From Pusillimonas sp. T2 (GTDB taxonomy: Bacteria > Pseudomonadota > Gammaproteobacteria > Burkholderiales > Burkholderiaceae_B), in contig NZ_NIQA01000002.1 in assembly GCF_002236805.1 (NCBI RefSeq), positions 238,783 through 302,782 of the forward strand: 64,000 nucleotides of DNA, given 5' to 3'. The notes beneath the pieces are model-generated. The model saw only the letters and a program-made list of their open reading frames with translations, was not told the DNA's origin and did not search any database. Shown here one piece after another: positions 1-11,302 of the stretch. Made by a program: the position numbers and the translations under genes. The first letter of the stretch is position 1. The number at the start of each line of letters is the position of its first letter.

Positions 1-187
1 CAAGCGCGTGCCCCTCGAAGGGCAGCGTCTTTTTTTGTACCCGGGGTTTATCAGGAAACGCAGCCATGACCAGGCCGTCGGCCAGCGTGACTTCGCGCCA
101 GTTGTAGTCGGGGGAGCACCCCACCAAAAAACCGGCAAACGCCACTACAACCAAGGCGCGCAGCGCCATCAAGACCGAACGAAACAC
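1..187 (-). CDS. Putative lipoprotein, partial (3' end beyond window)
   Basis: The frame reads from a GTG at 187 (or an ATG at 169) off the left edge, so only the N-terminal 62 residues are present. An AAGGGGA stretch about seven bases upstream of the GTG is a good ribosome-binding site and favours that start. The protein opens with a short basic start, a hydrophobic stretch and a lipobox ending LVGC, followed by SPDYNWREVTLADG, so it is probably an acylated lipoprotein anchored on the periplasmic side. The family is not one I can name. It is divergent from gshA with a 115-base gap. Confidence 0.7.
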   Translation of the reverse strand, partial: MFRSVLMALRALVVVAFAGFLVGCSPDYNWREVTLADGLVMAAFPDKPRVQKKTLPFEGHAL

Positions 188-205
188 CTCAAATCCCCTT
201 TGGAA

Positions 206-225
206 TTTGCTGGAAATACAGCAAA
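206..225. promoter_or_regulatory. Inverted repeat in the lipoprotein/gshA divergent region
   Basis: TTTGCTG and CAGCAAA form a perfect 7-bp inverted repeat around a six-base spacer. It lies just upstream of the GTG start of the lipoprotein gene and about 80 bases before gshA. It could be an operator or only a small hairpin; nothing else supports a function. Confidence 0.25.
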
Positions 226-302
226 AAAACATTCACAGGCGTACATTGTAGGGGCTCGGGTAAAATCCGCTGCCATACGCCCATATCAAGAAGATACACC
301 GA

Positions 303-1889
303 ATGAACCAACGCGCCGAACGACACACGCTGCTGCACCCCAAGGCCTCCGTCTTGCGAGGCATTATGCGGGGTATCGAAAAAGAAGGGCTGCGGGTAGA
401 CCTGAGCGGCGCCCTGGCCCGTACGCCTCACCCACAGCAGCTGGGCAGCGCGCTAACCAATCCTAAAATCACCACCGACTACTCCGAAGCCCTGCTCGAA
501 CTGATTACCGGCGTACACGGGTCGATCGAGTCGCTACTGGGCGAGCTTGAAGACATTCACCGGTTTGTCGCGGGCAAGCTGCGGGGCGAACTGATCTGGA
601 ACCAATCCATGCCTGCCCTGCTGCCCGGCGAGGCCGACATCCCCATCGGCTGGTATGGCACATCGAACACGGGCATGCTAAAGCATGTGTATCGGCGCGG
701 CCTGGCCGAACGCTACGGCAAAGCCATGCAATGTATTGCCGGCGTTCATTACAACTTTTCATTGCCCGACGACATCTGGGCTCTGTTGGGCACCGAAGGC
801 AACAGCATCGAAGAACAGCGCTCAAAAGGCTATCTGGCGCTGATTCGCAACTTTACGCGCTATTCTTGGCTGCTCATGTATCTGTTCGGTGCGTCGCCGG
901 CCATTTCGACCAGTTTTGTCAAAGGCCAGCCGCATCAGCTCGAACGCTTCGACGACGACACGCTGTACCTACCCTACGCCACCAGCCTGCGCATGAGCGA
1001 CCTGGGCTACAACAACAAGGCACAGTCCGAACTTCAGCTGTGCTACAACGACATCGAAACCTTTCTGAAGCGTTTGCACGATGCCGTCACCACGCCCTGG
1101 CCTGCCTACGAAGCCATCGGCACCCATCGCAACGGCGAATGGATCCAGCTGAACACCAATCTGCTGCAAATTGAAAACGAGTACTACTCCAGCATCCGGC
1201 CCAAGCGCTCTGTAGAGCGCGGTGAACGCCCGTCAACAGCACTGGCTGCGCGCGGAGTCCAATACATCGAAGTACGGTGCCTCGACATCGATCCGTTCTG
1301 TCCGGTAGGCATTCCAGATACCACCAGCGCCTTCATGGACGCCTTCCTGCTGTTTTGCGCAGTCGAAGACAGCCCGTTTTTCCCAAATAACGGCTTTTGC
1401 CGCGACAGCAACGATAACTTCGGCGTTGTTTCCAAACGCGGCCGCGAACCCGGCCTGAAACTGGTCCGTCAGAACCAACCCATTGGCTTACAAGAATGGG
1501 GCCGAGAACTGATTGAACGCATTGGGCCCTACGCCGAATTGCTCGACACTGCAAATAACACCACCTTGCATGCGCAGGCTTTGCAAGTGCAGGCACAAAA
1601 GGTCAATCACGTCGAAGAAACACCGTCCGCGCGTCTGCTGGCCGACCTGCGCGCCAGTGGTCGCACCTTCCACGACTACACGCTCGCGCAAAGCCTGGCC
1701 CACCATCAAACCCTGACCGCCACACCACTGGCGCCCGAAACAGTAGCCAACCTAGAGCGCACCGCGACCGAATCGCTGGCCGAACAAGTTGCCATCGAAA
1801 ACAGCGACACCGAGTCTTTCGACACTTACGTCGCCAAATATCACGCGGCACTTCATGCGCCCGTGCCGTCCTGGGCCGCAACCCAATAG
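303..1889 (+). CDS. gshA: Glutamate-cysteine ligase
   Basis: This enzyme makes gamma-glutamylcysteine from glutamate, cysteine and ATP, the first step of cytoplasmic glutathione synthesis. The 528-residue protein has the length of the E. coli-type (class I) ligase (518 residues). It shows the expected early segment GIEKEGLRV and the TDYSEALLELIT region that builds the active site, and later FNGFCRD-like and PYAELLD stretches. The ATG at 303 follows a weak AAGAAG site. It is monocistronic: the upstream gene is divergent and acnA follows 77 bases later in the same direction. Nothing unusual was seen. Confidence 0.93.
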   Translation: MNQRAERHTLLHPKASVLRGIMRGIEKEGLRVDLSGALARTPHPQQLGSALTNPKITTDYSEALLELITGVHGSIESLLGELEDIHRFVAGKLRGELIWNQSMPALLPGEADIPIGWYGTSNTGMLKHVYRRGLAERYGKAMQCIAGVHYNFSLPDDIWALLGTEGNSIEEQRSKGYLALIRNFTRYSWLLMYLFGASPAISTSFVKGQPHQLERFDDDTLYLPYATSLRMSDLGYNNKAQSELQLCYNDIETFLKRLHDAVTTPWPAYEAIGTHRNGEWIQLNTNLLQIENEYYSSIRPKRSVERGERPSTALAARGVQYIEVRCLDIDPFCPVGIPDTTSAFMDAFLLFCAVEDSPFFPNNGFCRDSNDNFGVVSKRGREPGLKLVRQNQPIGLQEWGRELIERIGPYAELLDTANNTTLHAQALQVQAQKVNHVEETPSARLLADLRASGRTFHDYTLAQSLAHHQTLTATPLAPETVANLERTATESLAEQVAIENSDTESFDTYVAKYHAALHAPVPSWAATQ

Positions 1890-1912
1890 CAAGGTCGCTC
1901 CCCGGGGGTTAA

Positions 1913-4774
<2,862 letters not shown>

Positions 4775-4778
4775 AGCC

Positions 4779-5501
4779 TTATGCTTTAAGTCCCAGTGCC
4801 CAGCGGGTATATACCCGCTGGAGTACTGCTTTCATGCCATCGGTACGCTCATCAAGCTGGCTCAGCGTGTCCTCAACCGACGTCACGGCAGGGTTACCTG
4901 CGGCATGCTCGCGTCGCAAAAAAGCGCCGTTGCGCTGATAGTAGTCGTGAACCAGAGCAGGCGTCATTTCGAAATGCGATTGCATGCCAATATGCAAGTC
5001 GCGCACCACAAAGGCCTGATTGGCACAATGGATGCCGGTAGCAATCCGGTGCGCGCGGTCGGGTAGTTCGAAGGTGTCGCTATGCCATTGAAACGTTAAC
5101 AGACTATCTGGCTGCAACACGCCCCACCACCTTAACGCCAGCGGGTCGGACTCGACAGCAATGGGCTGCCAGCCGATCTCGGGTCGCACATTGCGCTGCA
5201 CCGTCGCTCCTAACGCCTTGGCCAACTGCTGCGCTCCCAGGCAATGGCCAGCTACCGGAATATCCTGCGCATCGGCCCGACGTATCAAGTCCCGCTCGTG
5301 CTCCAGCCACTCGTCATTATCATTCACCCCCATGGGCCCGCCCATGAAGATCAACCCGCTGAAATCGTCGGCGTGCCGGGGCACCGGCTCGCCCCGATAC
5401 GTTTCAATGATCGAATACGAAAGACCCAGGGCGTTGATAATGTCGATGACCGAACCGGGACGGCCGATATCGGAATGCTGGAATATGGCGACAGGTTTCA
5501 T
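4779..5501 (-). CDS. Class I glutamine amidotransferase-like protein
   Basis: A free-standing 240-residue GATase-1 domain of the GMP-synthase-like type, with the nucleophile elbow GHCLGAQ (Cys87) and the matching GMQSHFEMT (His176, Glu178), so the full catalytic triad is present. No synthetase domain is attached. It is the last gene of the catabolic operon and its ATG overlaps the amidase stop by four bases (ATGA), so the two are translationally coupled. In aniline clusters a protein of this class (TdnT type) accompanies a GS-like ligase, and in the putrescine pathway PuuD hydrolyses gamma-glutamyl bonds. A role in removing or handling a gamma-glutamyl group is therefore a reasonable inference, not proof. 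Confidence 0.85.
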   Translation of the reverse strand: MKPVAIFQHSDIGRPGSVIDIINALGLSYSIIETYRGEPVPRHADDFSGLIFMGGPMGVNDNDEWLEHERDLIRRADAQDIPVAGHCLGAQQLAKALGATVQRNVRPEIGWQPIAVESDPLALRWWGVLQPDSLLTFQWHSDTFELPDRAHRIATGIHCANQAFVVRDLHIGMQSHFEMTPALVHDYYQRNGAFLRREHAAGNPAVTSVEDTLSQLDERTDGMKAVLQRVYTRWALGLKA

Positions 5502-6979
5502 GCAGTGCGTTGAAGATGAAGTTCAAGTTCTGCGGCAAACCTTAACACTTGTTCGTCTTCGTAGCGACGGCCAACCACCTGCAAACCAAACGGTAAACCC
5601 GCAGCGTTAACCCCCAGCGGCATGGCAATAGCCGGCATTTGCGTAATATTGAACGGAAATGCAAAGCCATTGTCGGCAAACCAGTTCTCGGCATCCGGGG
5701 ACGTCGCAACAGGGGCATCGAGGCGCGGCGCGACCTGCGACGTCGCCGGTGTCAGCAATACGTCGATCTCGCTGAACAAGGTAGCAATACGTGTTGCAAA
5801 CGTGCGTAAACGTGCCCGGCTGCGGGTCAGCTCAGCGTGGTCCAGCCTGGCCCCTGCTTCATACACCCCACTCAAACGCGGGTCGAGTAAAGCCAGTTTG
5901 TCGGGAGACCAGTCGACAAACGATTCGTATATGCGCGACTGCCAGACACGCCACATGTCTTCTGCAAGGCCTTCGGTACGCAAATTTACCGGCTTTACAT
6001 CGTAGCCCTGTCCACCCAGCCTCGACACAAATTGCCTGAATGCAGTGTCAATGGTCGGATCGAGCGCTTCGTCGGCATGGATTTGCGTTGCCCAGCCAAT
6101 GCGCAAGCATTGCCCCGGCAACGAACCTCCAGCACGAGTAAAAAGTGAGGAAGGGTCAAGCGGATGCGCACCCGCCATAGCCGAATACGCCCAAGTGCAA
6201 TCGGCCACGCTAGGCGTAATTAGCCCTAAATGCGCGAATTCGGCAAAGGCGCTTTGCGGTGCCAAAGGGATGGCGCCGAAGGTGGGTTTGAAACCGACGA
6301 CGCCGCACCAAGATGCGGGAATGCGCACCGACCCGCCGGCATCACTACCTAACGCAACGGGCCCCCACCCTGCCGCCACCTGGGCCGCGGCGCCACTGCT
6401 GGAGCCACCGGCCGAATGCTCAAGCGACCGGGGGTTGCGGGTCACGCCAGTATGCGGATTGGTTGACCCGATCGTCCAGCCGAATTCGGTCGTGGTTGTT
6501 TTCCCGAAGATGACGCTGCCCGCGTTGCGAAGCAGCGTTACGGCTGGCGCATCTTGCGCAGCCACCGGGTCGGCCAATGACGATAACGAGCCGCGCCGTG
6601 TGGGCCAACCCTTGACCGCCACCAGATCTTTAACCGAAACCGGAACACCGTCGAGTAGACCCAACGGTGCCCGCGCAAGGTAGCGTGCCTGGGCGGCCTG
6701 AGCTTGCGCCATGGCCTGATCGGGGTCGAGCAGACAAAACGCATTAATACCCGCCGTGTCGGCCTGGATGTCGTCAAGCACCTGTTGCATGACCGTGACC
6801 GGGGACAGTTCACCCCTGCGAAACTGCCCGACCATCATCGCAAGGCTGCGGGCAGGCGTTACCGACTTTTCGGTGACTGGCGCTGTGCCAACTGCCAGGC
6901 TGGACGCCGGTGCTGCCGCGCCCTGCCCTGTTGCACCCCTGCCCTCAACGACCGGCTTCATACGTCTTGAACTCCACAT
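5498..6979 (-). CDS. Amidase (amidase signature family)
   Basis: An amidase-signature hydrolase that should cleave a carboxylic amide through a Ser-cisSer-Lys triad. The residues are visible: Lys117 in VPVSVKDL, cis-Ser near 193 in SAGGSSSGAA, and nucleophile Ser217 in GSDAGGSVRIPA. No secretion signal is convincing, so it is probably cytoplasmic. The start is ambiguous. The ATG at 6979 has GGAG five bases upstream and overlaps the preceding gene by 35 bases, while the ATG at 6961 has GGAG ten bases upstream. The first 45 residues are low-complexity Ala/Gly/Val. It lies between the solute-binding protein and the GATase-like gene, which suggests that the imported compound is, or becomes, an amide. 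The substrate is unknown. Confidence 0.88.
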   Translation of the reverse strand: MWSSRRMKPVVEGRGATGQGAAAPASSLAVGTAPVTEKSVTPARSLAMMVGQFRRGELSPVTVMQQVLDDIQADTAGINAFCLLDPDQAMAQAQAAQARYLARAPLGLLDGVPVSVKDLVAVKGWPTRRGSLSSLADPVAAQDAPAVTLLRNAGSVIFGKTTTTEFGWTIGSTNPHTGVTRNPRSLEHSAGGSSSGAAAQVAAGWGPVALGSDAGGSVRIPASWCGVVGFKPTFGAIPLAPQSAFAEFAHLGLITPSVADCTWAYSAMAGAHPLDPSSLFTRAGGSLPGQCLRIGWATQIHADEALDPTIDTAFRQFVSRLGGQGYDVKPVNLRTEGLAEDMWRVWQSRIYESFVDWSPDKLALLDPRLSGVYEAGARLDHAELTRSRARLRTFATRIATLFSEIDVLLTPATSQVAPRLDAPVATSPDAENWFADNGFAFPFNITQMPAIAMPLGVNAAGLPFGLQVVGRRYEDEQVLRFAAELELHLQRTA

Positions 6980-8111
6980 TCATCAGCGCTCCATCGACAC
7001 GCTCAAGGCGACGAATGTACTGATTCTGGACAACATCTCGCGTTTCGGGGTCGATAGCAATGGGACCACGCGGGCTTTCAAAGGACAACCCCTTGAACGC
7101 CTCAAGCAAGGCCTGTCCGTCGGCATTGGCACCAGCCTTTTTCAGACCACCGTAAATCAGGGCCATGCCATCGTAAGCAGAAACGCTCATGATCGTGGGC
7201 CGCTCTTTGGCGCCAAGCGCCGCCTGAAACTGTTGAATATAGGTACGGTTCAGCTCGGACGGATGCTGCATGGAGTAGGGATAGACTGTCGTTGCACCCA
7301 GCCCGTTATCACCAATCACGTCAAGAATCGATTCGTACACAATGTCACCGGTACCAATCAGCTTGATGCCGTCATCTGCCAGGCCTTTGGTTTTAAAGTC
7401 TTTAAACAGCGCGGGCGCCACGTTGCCAGCGTTGACGAATGCAAACAAAACATCGGGCTTCGAATCTTTGACACGCTGCAAATACGGCGCGAAATCAACA
7501 GTCATGAGCGGCACGCGAACACTACCAATAATTTCGCCGCCGCCCTGCTCGTAGGCCTGCTTGAAGGCTTTCTCGGCATCGTGCCCTGGTGCATAATCAG
7601 CCACGATCATATAAGCCTTTTTCTGGCCTTGCTCAAGCGCCCATTGGGCAATGGGCGGCACCATCGTATCGTAACCAAACGAGGTGCGCACCATGTAAGG
7701 CGAGCGCGATGTCAGGTTTGCCGATGCCGCATTCATGACCACCATGGGCACCTTGGCTTGTGTCGCTACAGGCGCAACCGCCAGTGCGTTGGGCGTAAAC
7801 CCGAAGCCTGCCAGAATGTCGACCTTGTCTTGCACAATAAGCTCTTGCGCCAGACGCTTGGCCACTTCCGGCTGCGGCCCCCCAACGTCTTTGTAAATCA
7901 CTTCAATTCGACGGCCGTCTACAGTCGCACCATGCTGGTTCTGATAAGCCTCGATACCGGCTTTCATCTGGCGACCAAACTCGGCAAACGGCCCTGTCAT
8001 TTCGGCAATCATGCCCACCTTGATCACATCTTGTGCCGTGGCCTGGCCCGCAACCAATAACGCCCCCGAAACAACAACACCCAAAAACCCTGCTTTCTTC
8101 CACAAACCCAC
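6945..8111 (-). CDS. Branched-chain-amino-acid-type ABC transporter substrate-binding protein
   Basis: A 388-residue periplasmic binding protein of the Leu/Ile/Val-binding (Peripla_BP_6) type. It begins with a signal peptide ending near GQATAQD, then IKVGMIAEMTGPFAEFGRQMKAG, typical of the first beta strand and ligand loop. The start is a GTG at 8111 with a strong AAGGAG site six bases upstream. No permease or ATPase genes accompany it here, so it must use components encoded elsewhere or act as a receptor. Members of this family often bind aromatic acids or amides rather than amino acids. Its place in the oxygenase operon suggests that it binds the pathway substrate. Confidence 0.88.
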   Translation of the reverse strand: MGLWKKAGFLGVVVSGALLVAGQATAQDVIKVGMIAEMTGPFAEFGRQMKAGIEAYQNQHGATVDGRRIEVIYKDVGGPQPEVAKRLAQELIVQDKVDILAGFGFTPNALAVAPVATQAKVPMVVMNAASANLTSRSPYMVRTSFGYDTMVPPIAQWALEQGQKKAYMIVADYAPGHDAEKAFKQAYEQGGGEIIGSVRVPLMTVDFAPYLQRVKDSKPDVLFAFVNAGNVAPALFKDFKTKGLADDGIKLIGTGDIVYESILDVIGDNGLGATTVYPYSMQHPSELNRTYIQQFQAALGAKERPTIMSVSAYDGMALIYGGLKKAGANADGQALLEAFKGLSFESPRGPIAIDPETRDVVQNQYIRRLERVDGALMNVEFKTYEAGR

Positions 8112-8193
8112 AATTGCTCCTTTATGATTTTCGGGTATGCCTGATCTGTTCTGTTTCGCAACCCGTTATTAATGTTCAGGCAAAGCGCGTTGA

Positions 8194-8517
8194 CTAATAC
8201 TGCGCCTCGGGGATATGCACAATCAAGCCGTCCAGCTCAGGCCCTACGCTGATCTGGCAACTTAAGCGGCTGGTTGGCTTGCGCTCGGCGGCAACACCGT
8301 CTAGCAACTCGTTTTCCATGTCGTCCGGGGCCGGCAGCAACGCCGCAAACTTCTCGTCGACATACACGTGACAAGTCGCACAGGAGCAGCAACCGCCGCA
8401 CTCAGCTTCAATGCCGCGCACATTGTTCATGATGGCGTTTTCCATCAAGCTGGCACCGTCTTTAGCATCAACGGCACGGTCGGTGCCATCGCGAAGAATG
8501 TAATGAATAACCGTCAT
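8194..8517 (-). CDS. [2Fe-2S] ferredoxin (adrenodoxin/putidaredoxin type)
   Basis: A 107-residue soluble ferredoxin with the Cys ligands in the spacing of the adrenodoxin group: Cys40, Cys46 and Cys49 (C-x5-C-x2-C) and Cys87 in SRLSCQI. It lies eight bases downstream of the GS-like gene and in the same operon as the Rieske oxygenase, so it is the likely electron donor to that oxygenase. No ferredoxin reductase gene is present in the operon, so electrons must come from a reductase encoded elsewhere. The ATG is preceded by AGGA at a wide spacing. Confidence 0.9.
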   Translation of the reverse strand: MTVIHYILRDGTDRAVDAKDGASLMENAIMNNVRGIEAECGGCCSCATCHVYVDEKFAALLPAPDDMENELLDGVAAERKPTSRLSCQISVGPELDGLIVHIPEAQY

Positions 8518-8525
8518 AAATCGTC

Positions 8526-9962
8526 CTAGAACAAATCAAAGTATTCGCGGTGTTCCCACTCGGATACGTCAAGATTGAAGCGCGCAATTTCCGCTTCTTT
8601 AATATGGCAAAAATAATCGACAAAGCCCGGGCCCAGTTTCTCCACCAGACAAGCGTCGTTACGCAGGCACTGCAGTGCCTCGCCCAAAGACCGCGGCAGC
8701 AATTCGGCCTGAGCTTCGTAGGGTACGTCGGCCGATGGCCCCGGGTCGAGTTGACGCGCAATACCGTCAAGGCCGGCGTATAACTGTGACGCCATATACA
8801 GATAAGGATTTGCGGTCGGCTCGCCCACGCGATTTTCAATGCGTGTTGCCGACTGGCCCACACCGCCCAGCACACGCAACATGGCCGCGCGATTATCGCG
8901 CGCCCAAACAGCACGATCGGGTGCCAACGAAAACGGCCGATAGCGCCGATATCCATTAATGGTGGGGCTGGCCAGGGCCGCCGCACCGCACGCATGCGCT
9001 TTAAGCCCTGCCAAATACTGCATACCCAACGGGCTTAAGTCGGTCCCTTCAACTTCTGGCACAAACGCATTCTGACCGGTAGCCTTGCTGCGCAATGACT
9101 GATGCAAATGCCACCCGCTGGACATGACATTAGGAATGCGCGGACGACACATAAACGTCGCGTGATAGCCGGCCCTGTAGCAGATTTGCTTGATGGCACT
9201 ACGCACGAGAATCATCAGATCAGCCGGCGCCAGCCCCACCGTAGGGCTGAAGGTCAGTTCGAACTGGCTGGGGCCGAATTCAACCTCAAGCGAGCGCAGC
9301 GGCAACCCCAACGCTTGCAGCTGCACGCGCAGCAACTCCATAACGTCGTCCACGCGGTCATATCGCATTTCAGTCAGATATTGCGCGCCATGCGACAACA
9401 GCGATACCGTCGGCGGTGTGCCGGGCTGACCGGAATCGGTCAACGCCATATTGGGGTCATCCAACCGGAACACATGAAATTCGACCTCAAGGCCAGCAAT
9501 AAACTCGTAGCCCAAATCATCGAGTTCTTTAACGGCCCGCGTCATGATCTGACGCGACGACACCGGAGACGGTTGACCGTCAGTGCTGTAGGCATCGCAA
9601 AGCACCCAGCCCGCTTTGTTGGTCCAGGGCAAAATTCGAAATGTTGCCGGGTCGGCAACAATGGTGAAGTCTGACGCCCCCTGCATACCGGGGATCTGAT
9701 ACCCCCCGCTATTGAATACCGGAAACACCGTTTTATGCGACGTGTCTTTCAGCAATAGCGTTGTCGTCAGGTTTACGCCTTCAGACAGCGCACCTTTCGC
9801 TTCAGCGGCAACGAGTGTCTTGCCGCGCAAAATGCCATGCTGATCGGGAAACGCAAACCGCAAGGTTTCGATTTCGCCGGCGTCAATGCGGGCGATAAGT
9901 TCGGCCGCGCAGGCGCGCTGGTCATCACCCCACAAGCCGTGGCGCTCGACAAAAGAGGCCAT
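8526..9962 (-). CDS. Glutamine-synthetase-like gamma-glutamyl-amine ligase
   Basis: A 478-residue GS-fold protein of the gamma-glutamylpolyamine/anilide synthetase group rather than a housekeeping GlnA. The N-terminal beta-grasp carries PDQHGILRGK, typical of this group. The catalytic barrel has the metal-binding GLEVEFHV near residue 160, EFGPSQFELTFSP, the GWHLHQSL histidine loop, and RIENRVGEPTANPY near the C-terminus, so it should be active. No adenylylation-type tail is evident. The family joins glutamate to an amine using ATP. It starts two bases after the Rieske gene stops and is followed by the ferredoxin, so the three are one transcription unit. The amine accepted is unknown; aniline-like or alkyl amines are the family precedents. 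Confidence 0.88.
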   Translation of the reverse strand: MASFVERHGLWGDDQRACAAELIARIDAGEIETLRFAFPDQHGILRGKTLVAAEAKGALSEGVNLTTTLLLKDTSHKTVFPVFNSGGYQIPGMQGASDFTIVADPATFRILPWTNKAGWVLCDAYSTDGQPSPVSSRQIMTRAVKELDDLGYEFIAGLEVEFHVFRLDDPNMALTDSGQPGTPPTVSLLSHGAQYLTEMRYDRVDDVMELLRVQLQALGLPLRSLEVEFGPSQFELTFSPTVGLAPADLMILVRSAIKQICYRAGYHATFMCRPRIPNVMSSGWHLHQSLRSKATGQNAFVPEVEGTDLSPLGMQYLAGLKAHACGAAALASPTINGYRRYRPFSLAPDRAVWARDNRAAMLRVLGGVGQSATRIENRVGEPTANPYLYMASQLYAGLDGIARQLDPGPSADVPYEAQAELLPRSLGEALQCLRNDACLVEKLGPGFVDYFCHIKEAEIARFNLDVSEWEHREYFDLF

Positions 9963-9964
9963 GC

Positions 9965-11302
9965 TTATTCTCCGGCGTGTGCGGTCAGGCGGGCAGCCGC
10001 CCAGTCGCAGGCCTTACGGCGTGCCAGGTCTGCCTCTTGCCAATACTGCACCGGGTCAACGCCCGCTTTTTCGATGCCGTCGATAGAAGGCGGCCCGCTA
10101 AACCCCGACGCCTGATCGGCCGAGATGAGCATGGGTGCCCCCCCCCCTTCCAGGGTGCTTTCAATGGCTCGCACCAACTGACGACGGAACGCCACAATAC
10201 CCTTGTCGGTCGTTCCCAGGTGCTCGCGGGTACGATCTTGAATAGGACCCTGCGATTCAATCGCCCACTGGTCATGCACGTTGATGTCAAAACCCATACC
10301 CGTGTAGGTTTGGGTGTTTTGTTCGTCGATGTTGTAGCCGTAGTTGTTGCGCTTGTTTTTGCGCGACACATAATCGGGCAATTCATAAAGTTCCAGACGC
10401 TGCTCGCGCATACGTTTTTTATCGACCGGGCCAGTAAAGCTGGTGAAAATTGCATACCAGTAGCAATGGGTGTCATCGACCGGCACGTGCCATTGTGAAA
10501 TCGTCATTTCGGCACTCATGGGGATCACGAACGCCTGAGGGAACACGACATTGGTTACACGTACGTGGGTTTGCGCTTGAGGCAGCTTGCGCAATGCTGT
10601 TAAACGGAAACCATACGCAGTAGGGTCGACCGAAATGTCGGGGCGGTCGTATTCGCGCAGCACACGTGTAATCGGCATATCAGAATCAGCCGATGCACCG
10701 CGAAACTGTTTGCCGTAACTTTCAGAGGTATCTTCGTCTTCGAAGAAACGATGCAAGTACGAGGCATGCGCAGGATCCATACCGACTTCAAGCGCTTGCA
10801 ACCAGTTGCATTCGATCAGGCCTTTAAAGGCAAACGTATGCGTGTCGGGCGCGACAAAACAGTCAAATTCGGGGAATGCAGGCGGTTCGCCTTCGCCGAT
10901 ATAGGCAAAAATAATGCCACTGCGCTGCACCACCGGATAAGCGCGCTGCTTGATGCGCGTGTGCAGCTTGCTGCCTTCGGGCTCAGCCGGTGTTTCGAGG
11001 CAATCGCCCTTGACATTGAATAGCCAGCCATGAAACGGGCAACGCAGGCCACCGTCTTCGATACGGCCGTAGGCCAGGTCGGCACCACGGTGCGGGCAGT
11101 CGCGATCAATGAAACCCAGCTCGCCGGCTTCGTCACGAAACAAAACAAACTCTTGGCCCATGAGCCTTACGGGGCGCACGGGGCGCGGCCCTTCGAGTTC
11201 GTCGACCAGAGCAACCGGTTGCCAGTAGCGGCGCAGCAGTTGGCCGGCAGGCGCACCAGGCCCGACACGGGTAATGAAATCGTTTTGTTGTGCACTAAGC
11301 AT
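9965..11302 (-). CDS. Rieske aromatic/heteroatom oxygenase, alpha subunit (phthalate-dioxygenase type)
   Basis: A single-component-type terminal oxygenase of 445 residues. The Rieske site is C69-P-H71 then C88-x2-H91, and the mononuclear iron site is visible as D176-P-A-H179-A-S-Y-L-H184, with a further Asp in GPIQDRTREH. Length and architecture match the phthalate 4,5-dioxygenase group, which includes demethylases and hydroxylases working as alpha-only trimers; no beta subunit is encoded nearby. The ATG at 11302 is chosen because an AGGGGG site lies just upstream and the Rieske fold starts soon after; an in-frame codon at 11359 lies inside the operator region. The gene heads the operon. A run of ten G occurs in the coding strand near residues 385-388. 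Confidence 0.92.
   Translation of the reverse strand: MLSAQQNDFITRVGPGAPAGQLLRRYWQPVALVDELEGPRPVRPVRLMGQEFVLFRDEAGELGFIDRDCPHRGADLAYGRIEDGGLRCPFHGWLFNVKGDCLETPAEPEGSKLHTRIKQRAYPVVQRSGIIFAYIGEGEPPAFPEFDCFVAPDTHTFAFKGLIECNWLQALEVGMDPAHASYLHRFFEDEDTSESYGKQFRGASADSDMPITRVLREYDRPDISVDPTAYGFRLTALRKLPQAQTHVRVTNVVFPQAFVIPMSAEMTISQWHVPVDDTHCYWYAIFTSFTGPVDKKRMREQRLELYELPDYVSRKNKRNNYGYNIDEQNTQTYTGMGFDINVHDQWAIESQGPIQDRTREHLGTTDKGIVAFRRQLVRAIESTLEGGGAPMLISADQASGFSGPPSIDGIEKAGVDPVQYWQEADLARRKACDWAAARLTAHAGE
10138..10147 (-). repeat. Homopolymeric G10 tract inside the Rieske oxygenase gene
   Basis: Ten consecutive G in the coding strand encode Gly-Gly-Gly and the first base of Ala in LEGGGAPM, about 58 residues from the C-terminus. 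A one-base slippage would shift the frame and alter the end of the protein. Confidence 0.8.

Noticed and set aside
8-466. An open frame on the plus strand across the lipoprotein/gshA gap
   Set aside because: It overlaps the start of gshA in a different phase and the lipoprotein gene on the other strand, and has no coding features.
4779-5501. GMP synthase (guaA) as identity of the GATase-like gene
   Set aside because: Only the glutaminase domain is present in 240 residues, with no ATP-pyrophosphatase domain, and it is in a catabolic operon.
8526-9962. Housekeeping glutamine synthetase (glnA) as identity of the GS-like gene
   Set aside because: The N-terminal PDQHGILRGK wording and operon context fit the gamma-glutamylamine ligase group, and no nitrogen-regulation genes are nearby.
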